From positions 2,743,635-2,807,634 of the forward strand of contig CP139021.1 of the NCBI GenBank assembly GCA_034044135.1: 64,000 nucleotides of DNA, given 5' to 3'. The notes beneath the pieces are model-generated. The model worked only from the letters and a program-made list of their open reading frames with translations. It did not search any database and was not told the DNA's origin. Below are positions 7,606 through 17,268 of the stretch, piece after piece. The translations under genes were made by a program, and so were the position numbers. The first letter of the stretch is position 1. Each line of letters opens with the position of its first letter. This stretch comes from Flammeovirgaceae bacterium SG7u.111. Its GTDB lineage: Bacteria > Bacteroidota > Bacteroidia > Cytophagales > Flammeovirgaceae.

Positions 7606-10341
7606 ATGAAAAGAGCCTACACTTCACTTTTACTTATAGCAAGTACATTTTTTGTCCTAAATGCCTGTGGTGAGAAGCCCGAGCAAGAGGAAAAACAGAT
7701 ATCGCCTCGCCAACGCATTTCCATCAACGAAGGCTGGCGGTTTATGAAATATGAATCAGCAGATAGGGCGGATGCTCTCATTTATGATGTTCGCCCTGAA
7801 GACTTTGATAGAAACGATGTAAAGCCAGCCGATGCCAAACCTACCGAGGCGGTAGAGGTTGACGTTTCTCAAGAAGTGCTCAAACCATGGATCTTGCCCA
7901 CAGGAAACCCTTTTTTAAGTGACCCTTCTATACATTACCAACGTCCCGAAGGAAATCCTGGTGAAGACTTTCCTTTAGTTCAAACCAATTTTGATGACAG
8001 CGTTTGGGAAAGCGTTGATCTTCCGCATGACTGGGCGATAAAAGGTCCTTTTTATGATGGAGAAAATGCAGAAGTCGGTGGGGGAATGGGGCGATTGCCT
8101 AGCCCCGGCGTGGCATGGTACCGCAAAAAACTAGAGATCCCCACTGCTGATGAGGGCAAATCGGTTTTCCTCGATGTGGATGGGGCGATGTCTTACGCAA
8201 TGGTTTGGCTCAATGGGAAATTGGTTGGCGGATGGCCCTATGGCTATTCATCATGGCGACTCGATCTTACGCCTTTTCTTACTTTTGGAGGAGAAAACCA
8301 ATTAGCAATCCGTTTAGATAACCCTCCGAATTCCTCTCGCTGGTATCCGGGCGGAGGGATTTATAGGAATGTTTGGTTGGTGAAAACTGAGCCTATCCAT
8401 GTGGCGCATTGGGGCACGTATATCACCACACCTGAGGTTTCCGAAGCTTCGGCAAAGGTTGATTTGGAAGTAACCATCGACAACGATTCTAAAGAGCAAG
8501 TGCAGGTAAAAGTGCTTACCCAAATTTTTGTTGCGGATGAGGATGGAGTAAAAACAGTTGCTGAAATCACTTCTTTCAAACCTATTGAAACTACTCTTGA
8601 AGCTCAGGAAAGCAAGACCTTAAAGGGGGCAATTACCCTAGAAAATCCTCGCCTGTGGGGACCTCCTCCTACTCAGAAACCTAACCTGTATATTGCCGTC
8701 ACCAAAGTGATGAAAGGCGATGAGTTGTTGGATGAATATGAAACAAGTTTTGGGATTCGATCGATAACCTTTGACGGTGAAAAAGGGCTGATAGTCAATG
8801 GAAAGGCTATTTATATGAAAGGAGTGAATCAGCATCACGACCTGGGTGCACTTGGAGCAGCTTATAACCATCGGGCTGCCGAACGACAGCTTGAAATGCT
8901 TAAAGAGCTCGGGGCGAATTCAATCCGCTTGGCGCACAACCCACCCGCGCCAGAGTTGCTGGATTTGACAGACAAAATGGGGTTCCTTGTAATAGATGAG
9001 ATTTATGATTGCTGGGAGCGGAAAAAAACGCCACTTGACCTGCACCTGATTTTCCCCGAATGGCACGAGCAAGATTTGCGAGCACTGATCCGCAGGGATA
9101 GGAACAATCCTTCGGTGGTTTTGTGGAGCTCGGGCAATGAAGTAGGGGAACAATACACAGGAGAAGATGGCGCGGAAGTGGCAAAACGGCTCCGGTTGAT
9201 TGCCAACGATGAAGACCCAACTCGCCCGACTTCGGCTTCTTTTAACTATGCCAAGCCCGATATGCCGATCACTGCAGAGATGGAAGTCCTCAATTTGAAT
9301 TACCAAGGAGAAGGTATTAGAAATGCCCCGGCATATGCTCATTTAAAAGGAATAAATACACCGCCCTTGTATCCCGCTTTCCATGAGAAATTTCCCAATA
9401 AAGTCATTATCAGTAGTGAAAATGCAGCCGCTTTGAGTAGCCGAGGGACTTACCTTTTCCCCGTAGCCGAAGGGGTAAGTTCACCCATAAGTGATAGCTT
9501 TGGTGGCGATCTCAAAAATCATTATGTAAGTGCTTATGAGCTTTATACCGCAGATTTTGGATCTTCAGCTGACAAGGTTTTTGGCTCTATCGACAAGCAT
9601 CCGTATGTGGCTGGTGGCTTTGTGTGGAGCGGTTGGGATTATCTCGGCGAGCCCACTCCTTATTATTCATCTCGTAGTTCCTATTTTGGACTTATAGACT
9701 TGGCTGGCTTCAAAAAAGACAGGTTTTATTTGTATCAGTCTCGCTGGCGACCAGATTTCCCTATGGCGCATATCTTGCCTCATTGGAATTGGTCAGGTCG
9801 TGTGGGCGAAGTAACCCCTGTTCATGTGTTCACTTCAGGCGAAGAAGCCGAATTGTTTCTAAACGGTAAGTCTCTCGGGCGTAAAAAGAAAGGAGAATAC
9901 GAATATCGCTTGCGCTGGGATGATGTGGTGTACGAGCCTGGCAAGTTGAAAGTGGTTGCTTATAAAAATGGAGAAACTTGGGCAGAGGATTTGGTTCAAA
10001 CAACCGATGTTGCAGTGGGGCTTACCCTCTCGGCTGATCGTGCATTGCTCAAATCGGGTGGGCAAGACTTGGCTTTTATCACCTTGGCAGTCACTGACCG
10101 TAATGGATTGACCGTTCCTATTGCCAATAATCAAATTGAATTTGCAGTAGAAGGAGCGGGAGAAATTGTGGCTACGGACAATGGCGACCCAACGGATCTT
10201 GTGGCATTTCCCTCTCACAAACGGAAAGCTTTTAATGGTTTGGCTCTGGTAATAGTCCGAGCTACAGGTGCTGGGGAAATTACCCTTACCGCTCAGTCCG
10301 CAGGATTAGAAACAGCAAAAGTTGTTTTGAAAAGTAAATAA
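7606..10341 (+). CDS. GH2 family glycosidase lipoprotein (beta-galactosidase-like)
   Basis: This 911-residue protein has lipobox LNAC (Cys21). Domain order is GH2 sugar-binding sandwich (about 35-270), immunoglobulin-like domain (275-385), TIM barrel (390-690), a DUF4982-like domain (about 725-790) and a C-terminal GH2_C5-like sandwich. The acid/base is Glu512 in WSSGNEVGEQ and the nucleophile is probably Glu605 in IISSENAAA. An insertion of about 70 residues (about 52-120) interrupts the first sandwich. GH2 covers beta-galactosidases, beta-glucuronidases and beta-mannosidases; beta-galactosidase-like is the best guess. It starts 98 bp after the sigma/GH43 remnant and precedes a SASA esterase. 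Confidence 0.88.
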   Translation: MKRAYTSLLLIASTFFVLNACGEKPEQEEKQISPRQRISINEGWRFMKYESADRADALIYDVRPEDFDRNDVKPADAKPTEAVEVDVSQEVLKPWILPTGNPFLSDPSIHYQRPEGNPGEDFPLVQTNFDDSVWESVDLPHDWAIKGPFYDGENAEVGGGMGRLPSPGVAWYRKKLEIPTADEGKSVFLDVDGAMSYAMVWLNGKLVGGWPYGYSSWRLDLTPFLTFGGENQLAIRLDNPPNSSRWYPGGGIYRNVWLVKTEPIHVAHWGTYITTPEVSEASAKVDLEVTIDNDSKEQVQVKVLTQIFVADEDGVKTVAEITSFKPIETTLEAQESKTLKGAITLENPRLWGPPPTQKPNLYIAVTKVMKGDELLDEYETSFGIRSITFDGEKGLIVNGKAIYMKGVNQHHDLGALGAAYNHRAAERQLEMLKELGANSIRLAHNPPAPELLDLTDKMGFLVIDEIYDCWERKKTPLDLHLIFPEWHEQDLRALIRRDRNNPSVVLWSSGNEVGEQYTGEDGAEVAKRLRLIANDEDPTRPTSASFNYAKPDMPITAEMEVLNLNYQGEGIRNAPAYAHLKGINTPPLYPAFHEKFPNKVIISSENAAALSSRGTYLFPVAEGVSSPISDSFGGDLKNHYVSAYELYTADFGSSADKVFGSIDKHPYVAGGFVWSGWDYLGEPTPYYSSRSSYFGLIDLAGFKKDRFYLYQSRWRPDFPMAHILPHWNWSGRVGEVTPVHVFTSGEEAELFLNGKSLGRKKKGEYEYRLRWDDVVYEPGKLKVVAYKNGETWAEDLVQTTDVAVGLTLSADRALLKSGGQDLAFITLAVTDRNGLTVPIANNQIEFAVEGAGEIVATDNGDPTDLVAFPSHKRKAFNGLALVIVRATGAGEITLTAQSAGLETAKVVLKSK

Positions 10342-10350
10342 GCTGTTTTT

Positions 10351-10390
10351 AACGACTCTATTACTTGAATCATCAAGTAATAGAGTCGTT
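10351..10390 (+). repeat. 18-bp perfect stem-loop downstream of GH2
   Basis: A perfect 18-bp inverted repeat (10351-10368 with 10373-10390, loop ATCA) begins nine bases after the GH2 stop codon. It has no T-tract on either side, so it is not a canonical intrinsic terminator. It may be an mRNA 3'-end stabiliser or a partial-termination hairpin before the SASA esterase gene. Confidence 0.7.
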
Positions 10391-10501
10391 CGATAATGAT
10401 GGAATTATAAGCTGAATAGCTTCTAAAGGACACGTTTTTAACTTCTAGCCTCCAACTTCTCTTAAACCACTTCATAAATAACCCAAAATTTTATTCAAGA
10501 C

Positions 10502-12448
10502 ATGACCAAGCTTTTCAGATTTTACACCCTACTTTTTTTATGTTTTACAGCTATTAATGGCTTTGCCCAAGTGCGCCTTCCAAAGCTCATTGGCGATAGG
10601 ATGGTGCTGCAGCGAGATGTTGACTTGAAGGTATGGGGTTGGGCTTCGGCAGGGGAGAAAGTTTCGGTAAAGTTCAATAAGAAAAGCTATAAGGCAACTG
10701 CTGACTCCGAGGGGAGCTGGCAGGTAGTTTTGAAAAAGCAGAAAGCTGGCGGTCCTTATCAAATGGAAATTAAGGGCAAAAATGAAATAGTCTTAAAAGA
10801 TATTTTGGTAGGAGATGTCTGGCTTTGCTCAGGGCAATCGAATATGGTTCATTACTTTGGTCGGCATAAAGAACGGTTTGCCAAGGAAATTGAAAAGGCG
10901 GATTTTCCCGAAATCAGACAGTTTCTAGTCCCGAGAAACCCGGTGCTGGATGCTCCCCAAAAAGACTTGCCAGAAGGAAGCTGGAAACAAGCGACTCCTG
11001 AAAATGTATTGGCGTTTTCTGTAGTTGGCTATTTCTTTGCCAAAAAACTATACGAAACTTACGGTGTACCAATGGGCTTCATCAATTCGAGTGTAGGCGG
11101 CACGCCTATTGAAGCTTGGACAAGCGAGGACGGTATGAAAGATTTTACCGAAATACTGAAAACTGTCCTGCAAAATAAAGACTCTGCGTATGTGAATGGT
11201 GCAAATAGAGCCGCTGCGTTGGAGAGGAAAGAGATACAAAATGGGTTGCCCAAGGATAAGGGAATGGATGTTACTAAAAAATGGTATGATCCTGAATATG
11301 TTCCCAAAAACTGGAGTAGGATTAATATTCCCGGCTATTGGGAAGATCAAGGAGTCAATAACCTAGATGGTGTCGTTTGGTTCAGAAAAGAGATAGAGAT
11401 TCCTGCTTCAATGGCGGGAAAAGCAGCAAAGCTTTTCATGGGAAGGATTGTCGATGCAGATGAAATGTATGTTAACGGCGAGCTGGTTGGGCGAACGACT
11501 TATAAATATCCGCAACGAGAGTACCAAGTTCCGGAAGGGGTGTTAAAAGGAGGGGAAAATACATTCGTAGTTCGGGTGACGAATCAGGGTGGCAAAGGAG
11601 GTTTTATTCCCGATAAGCCCTATTTCATTACGGCTGGAATAGATACCGTGGATCTGAAAGGGTATTGGAGTTACAAAGTTGGGGCGGTTTATAAACCCGT
11701 TCAGATCAAAGAAAGAGGTGTTTCTGCTCAGCATCAACCTACTGCTTTGTACAATGGAATGATTGCACCGTTTACCAATTATCAGGTTAAAGGAGCAGTT
11801 TGGTACCAAGGCGAAAGCAATGGAAGCAGACCTGTAGAATATGAGAAGCTGTTGCCAGCGCTTATCTACGATTGGCGGGCGCAATGGGGACAAGAAGATT
11901 TGCCTTTTTTATACGTTCAACTCCCAAATTACATGAATGTGGATTATTCGCCTGCGGAAAGCAAATGGGCGCGCCTTAGGGAATCGCAATTAAAAGCACT
12001 TGGTGTCGAGAATACAGCGATGGCGGTTGCCATTGATTTGGGTGAATGGAACGATGTTCATCCGGGAAACAAGAAACCTGTTGGGGAACGCTTGGCTTTG
12101 GCTGCTCGTCACCTTGTCTATCAGGAACAAGACTTGGTTTTTTCTGGCCCTATTTTTAGCTCCGCCACAGTAGAAAAGCAAAAAGTTGTGCTGAGTTTCA
12201 ATCATGTAGGAAGTGGTTTAATGTCAAAGGATGGGGAGGAGCTAAGGTGGTTTGCCATTGCTGGGATGGATCAAAAATACGTGTGGGCTACAGCCGAGAT
12301 TCAAGGTGATAAAGTAGTGCTTTGGAGCGATGAAATTTCCAGCCCGGTTTATGTTCGGTACGCTTGGCAGGACAATCCCGATAAGGTGAATTTTTATAAT
12401 AAAGAAGGCTTGCCAGCTTCACCATTTCAGACCAAGGTTAAGGAATAG
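10502..12448 (+). CDS. SASA-family carbohydrate esterase with inserted GH2-like sandwich
   Basis: This exported protein has 648 residues (signal 1-22, ending GFAQ). The catalytic SASA domain has nucleophile motif GQSNM with Ser113 and the block WYQGESNGSRPVEYEKLL. The triad Asp/His is in DVHPGNK. It is longer than the other two esterases in the window because a domain of about 130 residues is inserted at roughly 255-390. That insert (WYDPEYVPKNWSRINIPG, WFRKEIEIP, MYVNGELVGRTTYKYP) resembles the carbohydrate-binding sandwich of GH2 enzymes, a known architecture in the family. It probably deacetylates a glycan, with the upstream GH2 as its partner. It ends at a strong terminator. Confidence 0.88.
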   Translation: MTKLFRFYTLLFLCFTAINGFAQVRLPKLIGDRMVLQRDVDLKVWGWASAGEKVSVKFNKKSYKATADSEGSWQVVLKKQKAGGPYQMEIKGKNEIVLKDILVGDVWLCSGQSNMVHYFGRHKERFAKEIEKADFPEIRQFLVPRNPVLDAPQKDLPEGSWKQATPENVLAFSVVGYFFAKKLYETYGVPMGFINSSVGGTPIEAWTSEDGMKDFTEILKTVLQNKDSAYVNGANRAAALERKEIQNGLPKDKGMDVTKKWYDPEYVPKNWSRINIPGYWEDQGVNNLDGVVWFRKEIEIPASMAGKAAKLFMGRIVDADEMYVNGELVGRTTYKYPQREYQVPEGVLKGGENTFVVRVTNQGGKGGFIPDKPYFITAGIDTVDLKGYWSYKVGAVYKPVQIKERGVSAQHQPTALYNGMIAPFTNYQVKGAVWYQGESNGSRPVEYEKLLPALIYDWRAQWGQEDLPFLYVQLPNYMNVDYSPAESKWARLRESQLKALGVENTAMAVAIDLGEWNDVHPGNKKPVGERLALAARHLVYQEQDLVFSGPIFSSATVEKQKVVLSFNHVGSGLMSKDGEELRWFAIAGMDQKYVWATAEIQGDKVVLWSDEISSPVYVRYAWQDNPDKVNFYNKEGLPASPFQTKVKE

Positions 12449-12467
12449 GCGGAAGTCAAAAAAACAT

Positions 12468-12516
12468 AAAAAACCGCCACCGTTTTACCCTTAGGTACTT
12501 AGCAGTGGCGGTTTTT
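12468..12516. terminator. bidirectional intrinsic terminator
   Basis: AAAACCGCCAC (ending 12480) pairs with GTGGCGGTTTT (from 12505) across a 24-nt loop, flanked by A- and T-tracts. It sits between the convergent SASA esterase and second GH2 genes and can serve both. Confidence 0.8.
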
Positions 12517-12542
12517 CTTTCAAAGAGTTTTTCAGTCGAATG

Positions 12543-15185
12543 CTATTTAGAAATATCGATACTTACCACTTGGTCTTCAAAGCCTTCTGCTTTAGCGGAT
12601 ACGGTAATTCTCCCAGCCGTTTTGGTGGATTGGATAATTGCCAAGCAACGTCCTTTTGCAGTTGTGATTTTGTTGGACTGAAAGTCTTGAGTATTGTCAT
12701 AAGCTCCATTGTCCACACCTAGTAATTTTGCATCGCCTTCTATCTCAAAGGTGATGGTTGCATCTTCTGTTTTTACAGGGTTGCCATTTTGGTCGTGGAG
12801 CTGTACTACTAAGTGGGCTACATCATAAGCATCGGCTTTGAGTGAAGTTTTGTCAGTGCTTAGGGTAATTCCAGTTGGAGCTGATGCAGTTTGAATTTCG
12901 GCTATTATTTCTTGCCCATCAAATCCAGCCTTTGCAGTGATAGTTCCTGCTTCAAAAGGCACAACCCATCGCATCAAACGGTCTGGGCTTTCGGACATGC
13001 TGCGGTAGCCAAGTGATTTTCCATTAAGAAATAGCTCAACTGTAGAATGGTTTGAGGAAACTTCTACCAATACCGATTCTCCCTTTTGGTAGTTCCAGTG
13101 CATATTGGTATTTCTCCATTTGTAGGCATTTTTCCCTTTTGCAATAGCTTGCCCAGAAAGCGAGTCAACTTTAAAAAGAGAGCCTTTTACAGGCAGTGTA
13201 CCAATTGAGATATGTGGTTCATTTTTCCAGACACTTTTGAAATAGTTCCAGCCCTGTACTTTAAAACCTGCTAGGTTGAGCATATCGCCCCATGCACTTT
13301 TTTGCGGCCAATCTTCGTGCCTTTCACCTATGTAATCTATGCCCGTCCACATAAAAATACTGAACACACCAGGGTTTTCCAGTACTTGTTTCCAGTCGTC
13401 CCAAGTGCCGGGGCATTCGTTTATGGTTACCTGTTTTTCGGGGAAATGCGTTTGCGCCCAAGGGATAATGTTGTTACGATAACTATAGCCCACCAAGTCG
13501 ACAGCGTCGGCGTATCCGCTCACATGGCTAACTTGTGGTAGAATTAAGTTTGCGGTAGTAGGTCGGGTCGTATCCAATTCTTTTACCCAATCATTCAATC
13601 GTTTGGCGGTTTCTGCCAATATATATTCCCCCTTTTCCCATTCGTCGTACCTAGTTTTCATTTCTTCGGGAGAAAACATTGGGACGCTGCCCCAAAACTT
13701 GCCAGCTTTTTGAGGATCGTTAGGATCGGTCCAAAAACCGGTGATGTAGCGGTAATGCAAGTAGGTCCACTCAATCTCGTTACCTATGCTCCATTGGAAA
13801 ACAGATGGGTGGTTTCTGTCTCGTAAAATGCTTCGGGTAAGGTCGCTTTTTCCCCACTTTTGGAAGTGTTCAGAATATCCACGAGTGATGTTGTCCTTTA
13901 TACGGTCGTGGTAGTTCATGCGCTTGTCTTTTGGGTAGTCGAACTCATCAAAAATCTCATTTTGGACTAGGAAGCCCATTTCGTCGCAGAGATCGAGGAA
14001 CTCTTGGGAATAAGGATTGTGAGATGTTCTGATTGCATTTACCCCACCTTCTTTGAGGGCGGCAAGCCTTCTTCTCCACACACCTTTTGGAACGGCTGCT
14101 CCTACCAAACCGCCATCGTGGTGCAGGCAAACTCCTTTTACCAAGGTTGGTTTTCCGTTTAAAAAGAAGCCTTTCTTAGCCTCAAACTTTAGGCTTCTGA
14201 TGCCAAACGGAGTGGTGTATTCGTCAATTACAAGGCCATTTTGAAGGAGGGAAGTAACTGCTTGGTACATGTTTGGGTTTTCACAATCCCACAGCATTGG
14301 GTTAGGCACAGCAAGCGTCTGAACGAAGGCGTTTTCTGTGTTTCCTTTAATGCTAAGTTGTTCGTTTTTCTTGGCGACTTGCTTGCCATTTTTATCTACA
14401 ATAATGGTCTCTAGCGAGAAAGAGCTTTTCTTTTTGTTCTCATTTTTTACCTTCACTTCCAGCCTTACGGAAGCTTGTTCCTCGCTGATTTCGGGTGTGG
14501 TAAGGTAAGTGCCCCAAATGGGAACATGGAGCTTGTCTACTGTAATGAGTTTTACATTTCGGTAGATACCGCTTCCGGAGTACCAACGGCTATCGGCATA
14601 CCTAGAATGGTCAACATGGACGGTCAATATGTTTTCAGAACCGTCTGTTTTCAACAGCTTGGTCAAGTCAAAATACACAGGGGAATATCCATAAGGATTT
14701 TCGCCGAGTAACTGGCCGTTTAGCCAAAATGTGGCATTATTATATACCCCGTCAAAAAGAACCAAAGTGCTTTTTTGCTGAGGCAGGGCAGGGGTTTCAA
14801 AGTGCTTTTGGTACACACCAACTCCGCCGGGAAGGTAGCCTGTGCAACCTTCAAGCAAAGAATCGAACGAGGCTTCTACGCTCCAGTCGTGAGGGAGGCG
14901 TATTTCTCGCCATTGGCTGTCGTCTAGCGGGACTTGCTGGGGTAGGGTTGTGTTTGGAAGCAAGGTGAATTTCCAACCAAAGTTGAAATCTACTTCCCGA
15001 TCAGGAGCTTGCTGTTGGCTAAACGAAGTGAGTAAGAAGGCTAAGGAGCCAAATAATAGTACCCTAAGTACGTGATAAAAATTCAAACTAGATGATTTGT
15101 CATGTTGCCTGTGGCTCACGGGCAACGGGGATTTTTTGTCATTTACTAAGAGCGAATACAATTTGTTGATAGTTTTCTTTTTCAT
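12543..15185 (-). CDS. GH2 family glycosidase (beta-galactosidase-like), exported
   Basis: This 880-residue GH2 enzyme has its export signal at about 38-58 (VLRVLLFGSLAFLLTSF), preceded by an unusually long polar N-terminus. The true start may therefore lie further in, although no better-placed ATG is obvious. Sandwich domain about 62-225, Ig-like domain 230-335, TIM barrel 338-640, and C-terminal DUF4982/GH2_C5-like sandwiches follow. The acid/base is Glu470 in WSIGNEIEW and the nucleophile is Glu590 in TINECPGTW, both in the usual contexts. It is the last gene of a leftward group after the PhoD-like protein (45-bp gap). It is clearly diverged from the other GH2 in the window, so a different linkage is likely. 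Confidence 0.9.
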   Translation of the reverse strand: MKKKTINKLYSLLVNDKKSPLPVSHRQHDKSSSLNFYHVLRVLLFGSLAFLLTSFSQQQAPDREVDFNFGWKFTLLPNTTLPQQVPLDDSQWREIRLPHDWSVEASFDSLLEGCTGYLPGGVGVYQKHFETPALPQQKSTLVLFDGVYNNATFWLNGQLLGENPYGYSPVYFDLTKLLKTDGSENILTVHVDHSRYADSRWYSGSGIYRNVKLITVDKLHVPIWGTYLTTPEISEEQASVRLEVKVKNENKKKSSFSLETIIVDKNGKQVAKKNEQLSIKGNTENAFVQTLAVPNPMLWDCENPNMYQAVTSLLQNGLVIDEYTTPFGIRSLKFEAKKGFFLNGKPTLVKGVCLHHDGGLVGAAVPKGVWRRRLAALKEGGVNAIRTSHNPYSQEFLDLCDEMGFLVQNEIFDEFDYPKDKRMNYHDRIKDNITRGYSEHFQKWGKSDLTRSILRDRNHPSVFQWSIGNEIEWTYLHYRYITGFWTDPNDPQKAGKFWGSVPMFSPEEMKTRYDEWEKGEYILAETAKRLNDWVKELDTTRPTTANLILPQVSHVSGYADAVDLVGYSYRNNIIPWAQTHFPEKQVTINECPGTWDDWKQVLENPGVFSIFMWTGIDYIGERHEDWPQKSAWGDMLNLAGFKVQGWNYFKSVWKNEPHISIGTLPVKGSLFKVDSLSGQAIAKGKNAYKWRNTNMHWNYQKGESVLVEVSSNHSTVELFLNGKSLGYRSMSESPDRLMRWVVPFEAGTITAKAGFDGQEIIAEIQTASAPTGITLSTDKTSLKADAYDVAHLVVQLHDQNGNPVKTEDATITFEIEGDAKLLGVDNGAYDNTQDFQSNKITTAKGRCLAIIQSTKTAGRITVSAKAEGFEDQVVSIDISK

Positions 15186-15230
15186 GATATTCTATTTGTT
15201 ATAGACTGAAGTGTATTTGTGGCTTTCAGG

Positions 15231-17036
15231 CTATTTTGTCGTGATTTTCAAGACTTCTTTGTTTTTCGATTTTGCTTCTATCTCGTAAAAGAGCTGCATG
15301 TTTTCTCCTTCGCCAATGGCTATTTTATACGTTCCTGGATTGAGCACTTTCGGCTTCCAACTGTTTCCTTTTACCCTTAGGGAGGAAACCACTTCGCTGG
15401 TGTACTGGTCCATTACGGTGATCACTTGATTTTCGCTAGAAGTTTCTATCGTTGGAAGTTCGTAGCCGTTTTCTATGTGGAAATTATCTAGCTGAGAGAA
15501 AGAAACAGACCAACCCGGATACGGATTTTCGGTAGCCATATCCGTATTACGCGGCCAGCATTCGTAGGTGATTTCTCTAGCCGATTTTTTGAACCGGATG
15601 ACTCCGTAGCCTGAGGCTCTGCCATTCAGGAGGTCTTCCTTTGGCGTATTGTCATCGAAGGTAGGGTTGGAAATAGCATGGACGGTTATTTTATTTTGAA
15701 GTCCGTCTAAAAATTCCCCAGTGTAGGTTGGCGAACCTGGTTTTCTGTTCTTCCCAGGGGTTTCCGGTTCCCAGTAGCGCATCCAGAAATTAGCTACGGC
15801 AGGTACGGCAAACGAGTATCCTGCATTGTTCCAGTCTTCTACGCCATGGCGGACTACCGACCCCAAATGTTGGTCGCCGGCTATCATACAAGCATAGCTT
15901 TTTCGGATAATGCTCAAGGCTTTGTTCCTCCCCGTTTGAGGCCAGCCGTTGGAGTCAAAACTAAACCGTTGCCTGTTTTTTCGGGTAGGAGAATGGGTAG
16001 ATACGCTGGCAAAAATGGTTTGAGACAAAACTACTTTCATCTCTGCATCTTTCCAGTCGGTAGTCCAGTTTTCCAAAAAGTCCAACTGGCGCTGACCTAA
16101 TAAGGTGGCTTCAGGAACATCCAGTAATCGAGTGTCATCTACTTTCTTGTTTTTTATTATCCTATCAGGGCCAGTTTTGAACTTGCGGTCTTCTATGAGG
16201 GCAAAGCTCATTCCGCCCCATGTGTATCCGGTGTAGTACACGCCTATTCCCTGTTCAATTGGGGTAGGGTCATAAGGGTCGGGCAAGTGGCTGGTTTGAG
16301 CCCGTTCTACTTCTTTTATGTACGAAACGGGCATGTAGTAGCCTCCATCGCTGCCATGCCTGTTGTCAATTTTCTTTCCCCCGTTGCCCCACAAATTCCC
16401 TTGGCCAATGTCGTGGTCGTCGGGCATGCAGATGGTTGGGGTATTGCGAATAAGCTCGCCAAAGGCTTCTCCAAATTTGAGCCAGTTCAAGTAATGCTGG
16501 CTATGGTCATATACTTGGTCGCCAGAAAAGAACAATACATCAGGTTTGATTTTCTTCAAGTTATCGATGATATCAGTCACTGGGATTTGCCCGCCGTGCT
16601 TGTCGTACATAGAAAAGCATGAAAACGCCGCCATTACAATTTCATCTTTTTCCTTAGGATTTTTTCTGACTAAGCCTTCGTAAAAAGCATTGTTGTTGTG
16701 AACAACCCGATATTCTTTTTCTTGGCTGTCATCCCAGCTTTCTACCCTAAAATGAGCGGTATAGCCCGGGTATTCGATGGGCGAAATAGCCACCGTATCC
16801 CAAGTGTCATTGTTTTTTACCTGTAAAATGGCTGAAAAGGGTTCGAAGTCTTTGATAGGATAGAACTGTGCGGTCATTTTGAGGGTGTTTTCATGCACTG
16901 TGTACATAGCAAAGCAAATTCGATCCTTTGGCTTTATATCATCAGGTAGTTTGAGATAGTTTTGGGCTTGGCTTGTAGCTATTGCCATTATAGAGAACAA
17001 GAGGAGCATAAGAGCTACTTTAGGAGGGTTTTTCAT
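15231..17036 (-). CDS. PhoD-like metallophosphoesterase
   Basis: The protein has 601 residues with a signal peptide (1-25, ending SQAQ). An N-terminal Ig-like domain is followed by the PhoD-type phosphatase fold. Metal-ligand motifs are visible at FSGDQVYD (Asp173), MPDDHDIG (206-209) and IAGDQHLGS. The family hydrolyses phosphodiesters or phosphomonoesters in the periplasm using Fe/Ca or related metals. It sits between a GH2 gene and an oxidoreductase in a carbohydrate region; its link to glycan metabolism is inferred from position only. It has its own upstream region behind the terminator of the oxidoreductase gene. Confidence 0.85.
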   Translation of the reverse strand: MKNPPKVALMLLLFSIMAIATSQAQNYLKLPDDIKPKDRICFAMYTVHENTLKMTAQFYPIKDFEPFSAILQVKNNDTWDTVAISPIEYPGYTAHFRVESWDDSQEKEYRVVHNNNAFYEGLVRKNPKEKDEIVMAAFSCFSMYDKHGGQIPVTDIIDNLKKIKPDVLFFSGDQVYDHSQHYLNWLKFGEAFGELIRNTPTICMPDDHDIGQGNLWGNGGKKIDNRHGSDGGYYMPVSYIKEVERAQTSHLPDPYDPTPIEQGIGVYYTGYTWGGMSFALIEDRKFKTGPDRIIKNKKVDDTRLLDVPEATLLGQRQLDFLENWTTDWKDAEMKVVLSQTIFASVSTHSPTRKNRQRFSFDSNGWPQTGRNKALSIIRKSYACMIAGDQHLGSVVRHGVEDWNNAGYSFAVPAVANFWMRYWEPETPGKNRKPGSPTYTGEFLDGLQNKITVHAISNPTFDDNTPKEDLLNGRASGYGVIRFKKSAREITYECWPRNTDMATENPYPGWSVSFSQLDNFHIENGYELPTIETSSENQVITVMDQYTSEVVSSLRVKGNSWKPKVLNPGTYKIAIGEGENMQLFYEIEAKSKNKEVLKITTK

Positions 17037-17201
17037 ATTTATTTGTGTTAGGCGATGTCTTAGCTTGTGTGGAAATTCTAATCCCAGCCAAATCGAGTGT
17101 TTTTTGAATTGATAGTTATTTGTTTAAAAAAATAGGCAATCGTAATTTTACTTCTATAAGTATAAGAATTCAAGGCAAAGCTTTGAGCAGATTTTTTTGC
17201 T

Positions 17202-17242
17202 CTAAAACAAAAAAAAGAGCTTGCCTTTAACTAGGCAAGCTC
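17202..17242 (-). terminator. intrinsic terminator of the oxidoreductase gene
   Basis: On the minus strand GAGCTTGCC (17242-17234) pairs with GGCAAGCTC (17225-17217) over an 8-nt loop and is followed by a long T-rich run down to about 17202. It separates the Gfo/Idh/MocA gene from the PhoD-like gene. Confidence 0.82.
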
Positions 17243-17268
17243 CTGATATATTCTCTAATTTGACTCTC

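Noticed and set aside
10351-10390. Intrinsic terminator call for the 18-bp hairpin after GH2
   Set aside because: No T-tract follows on either strand, so it is listed only as a hairpin.
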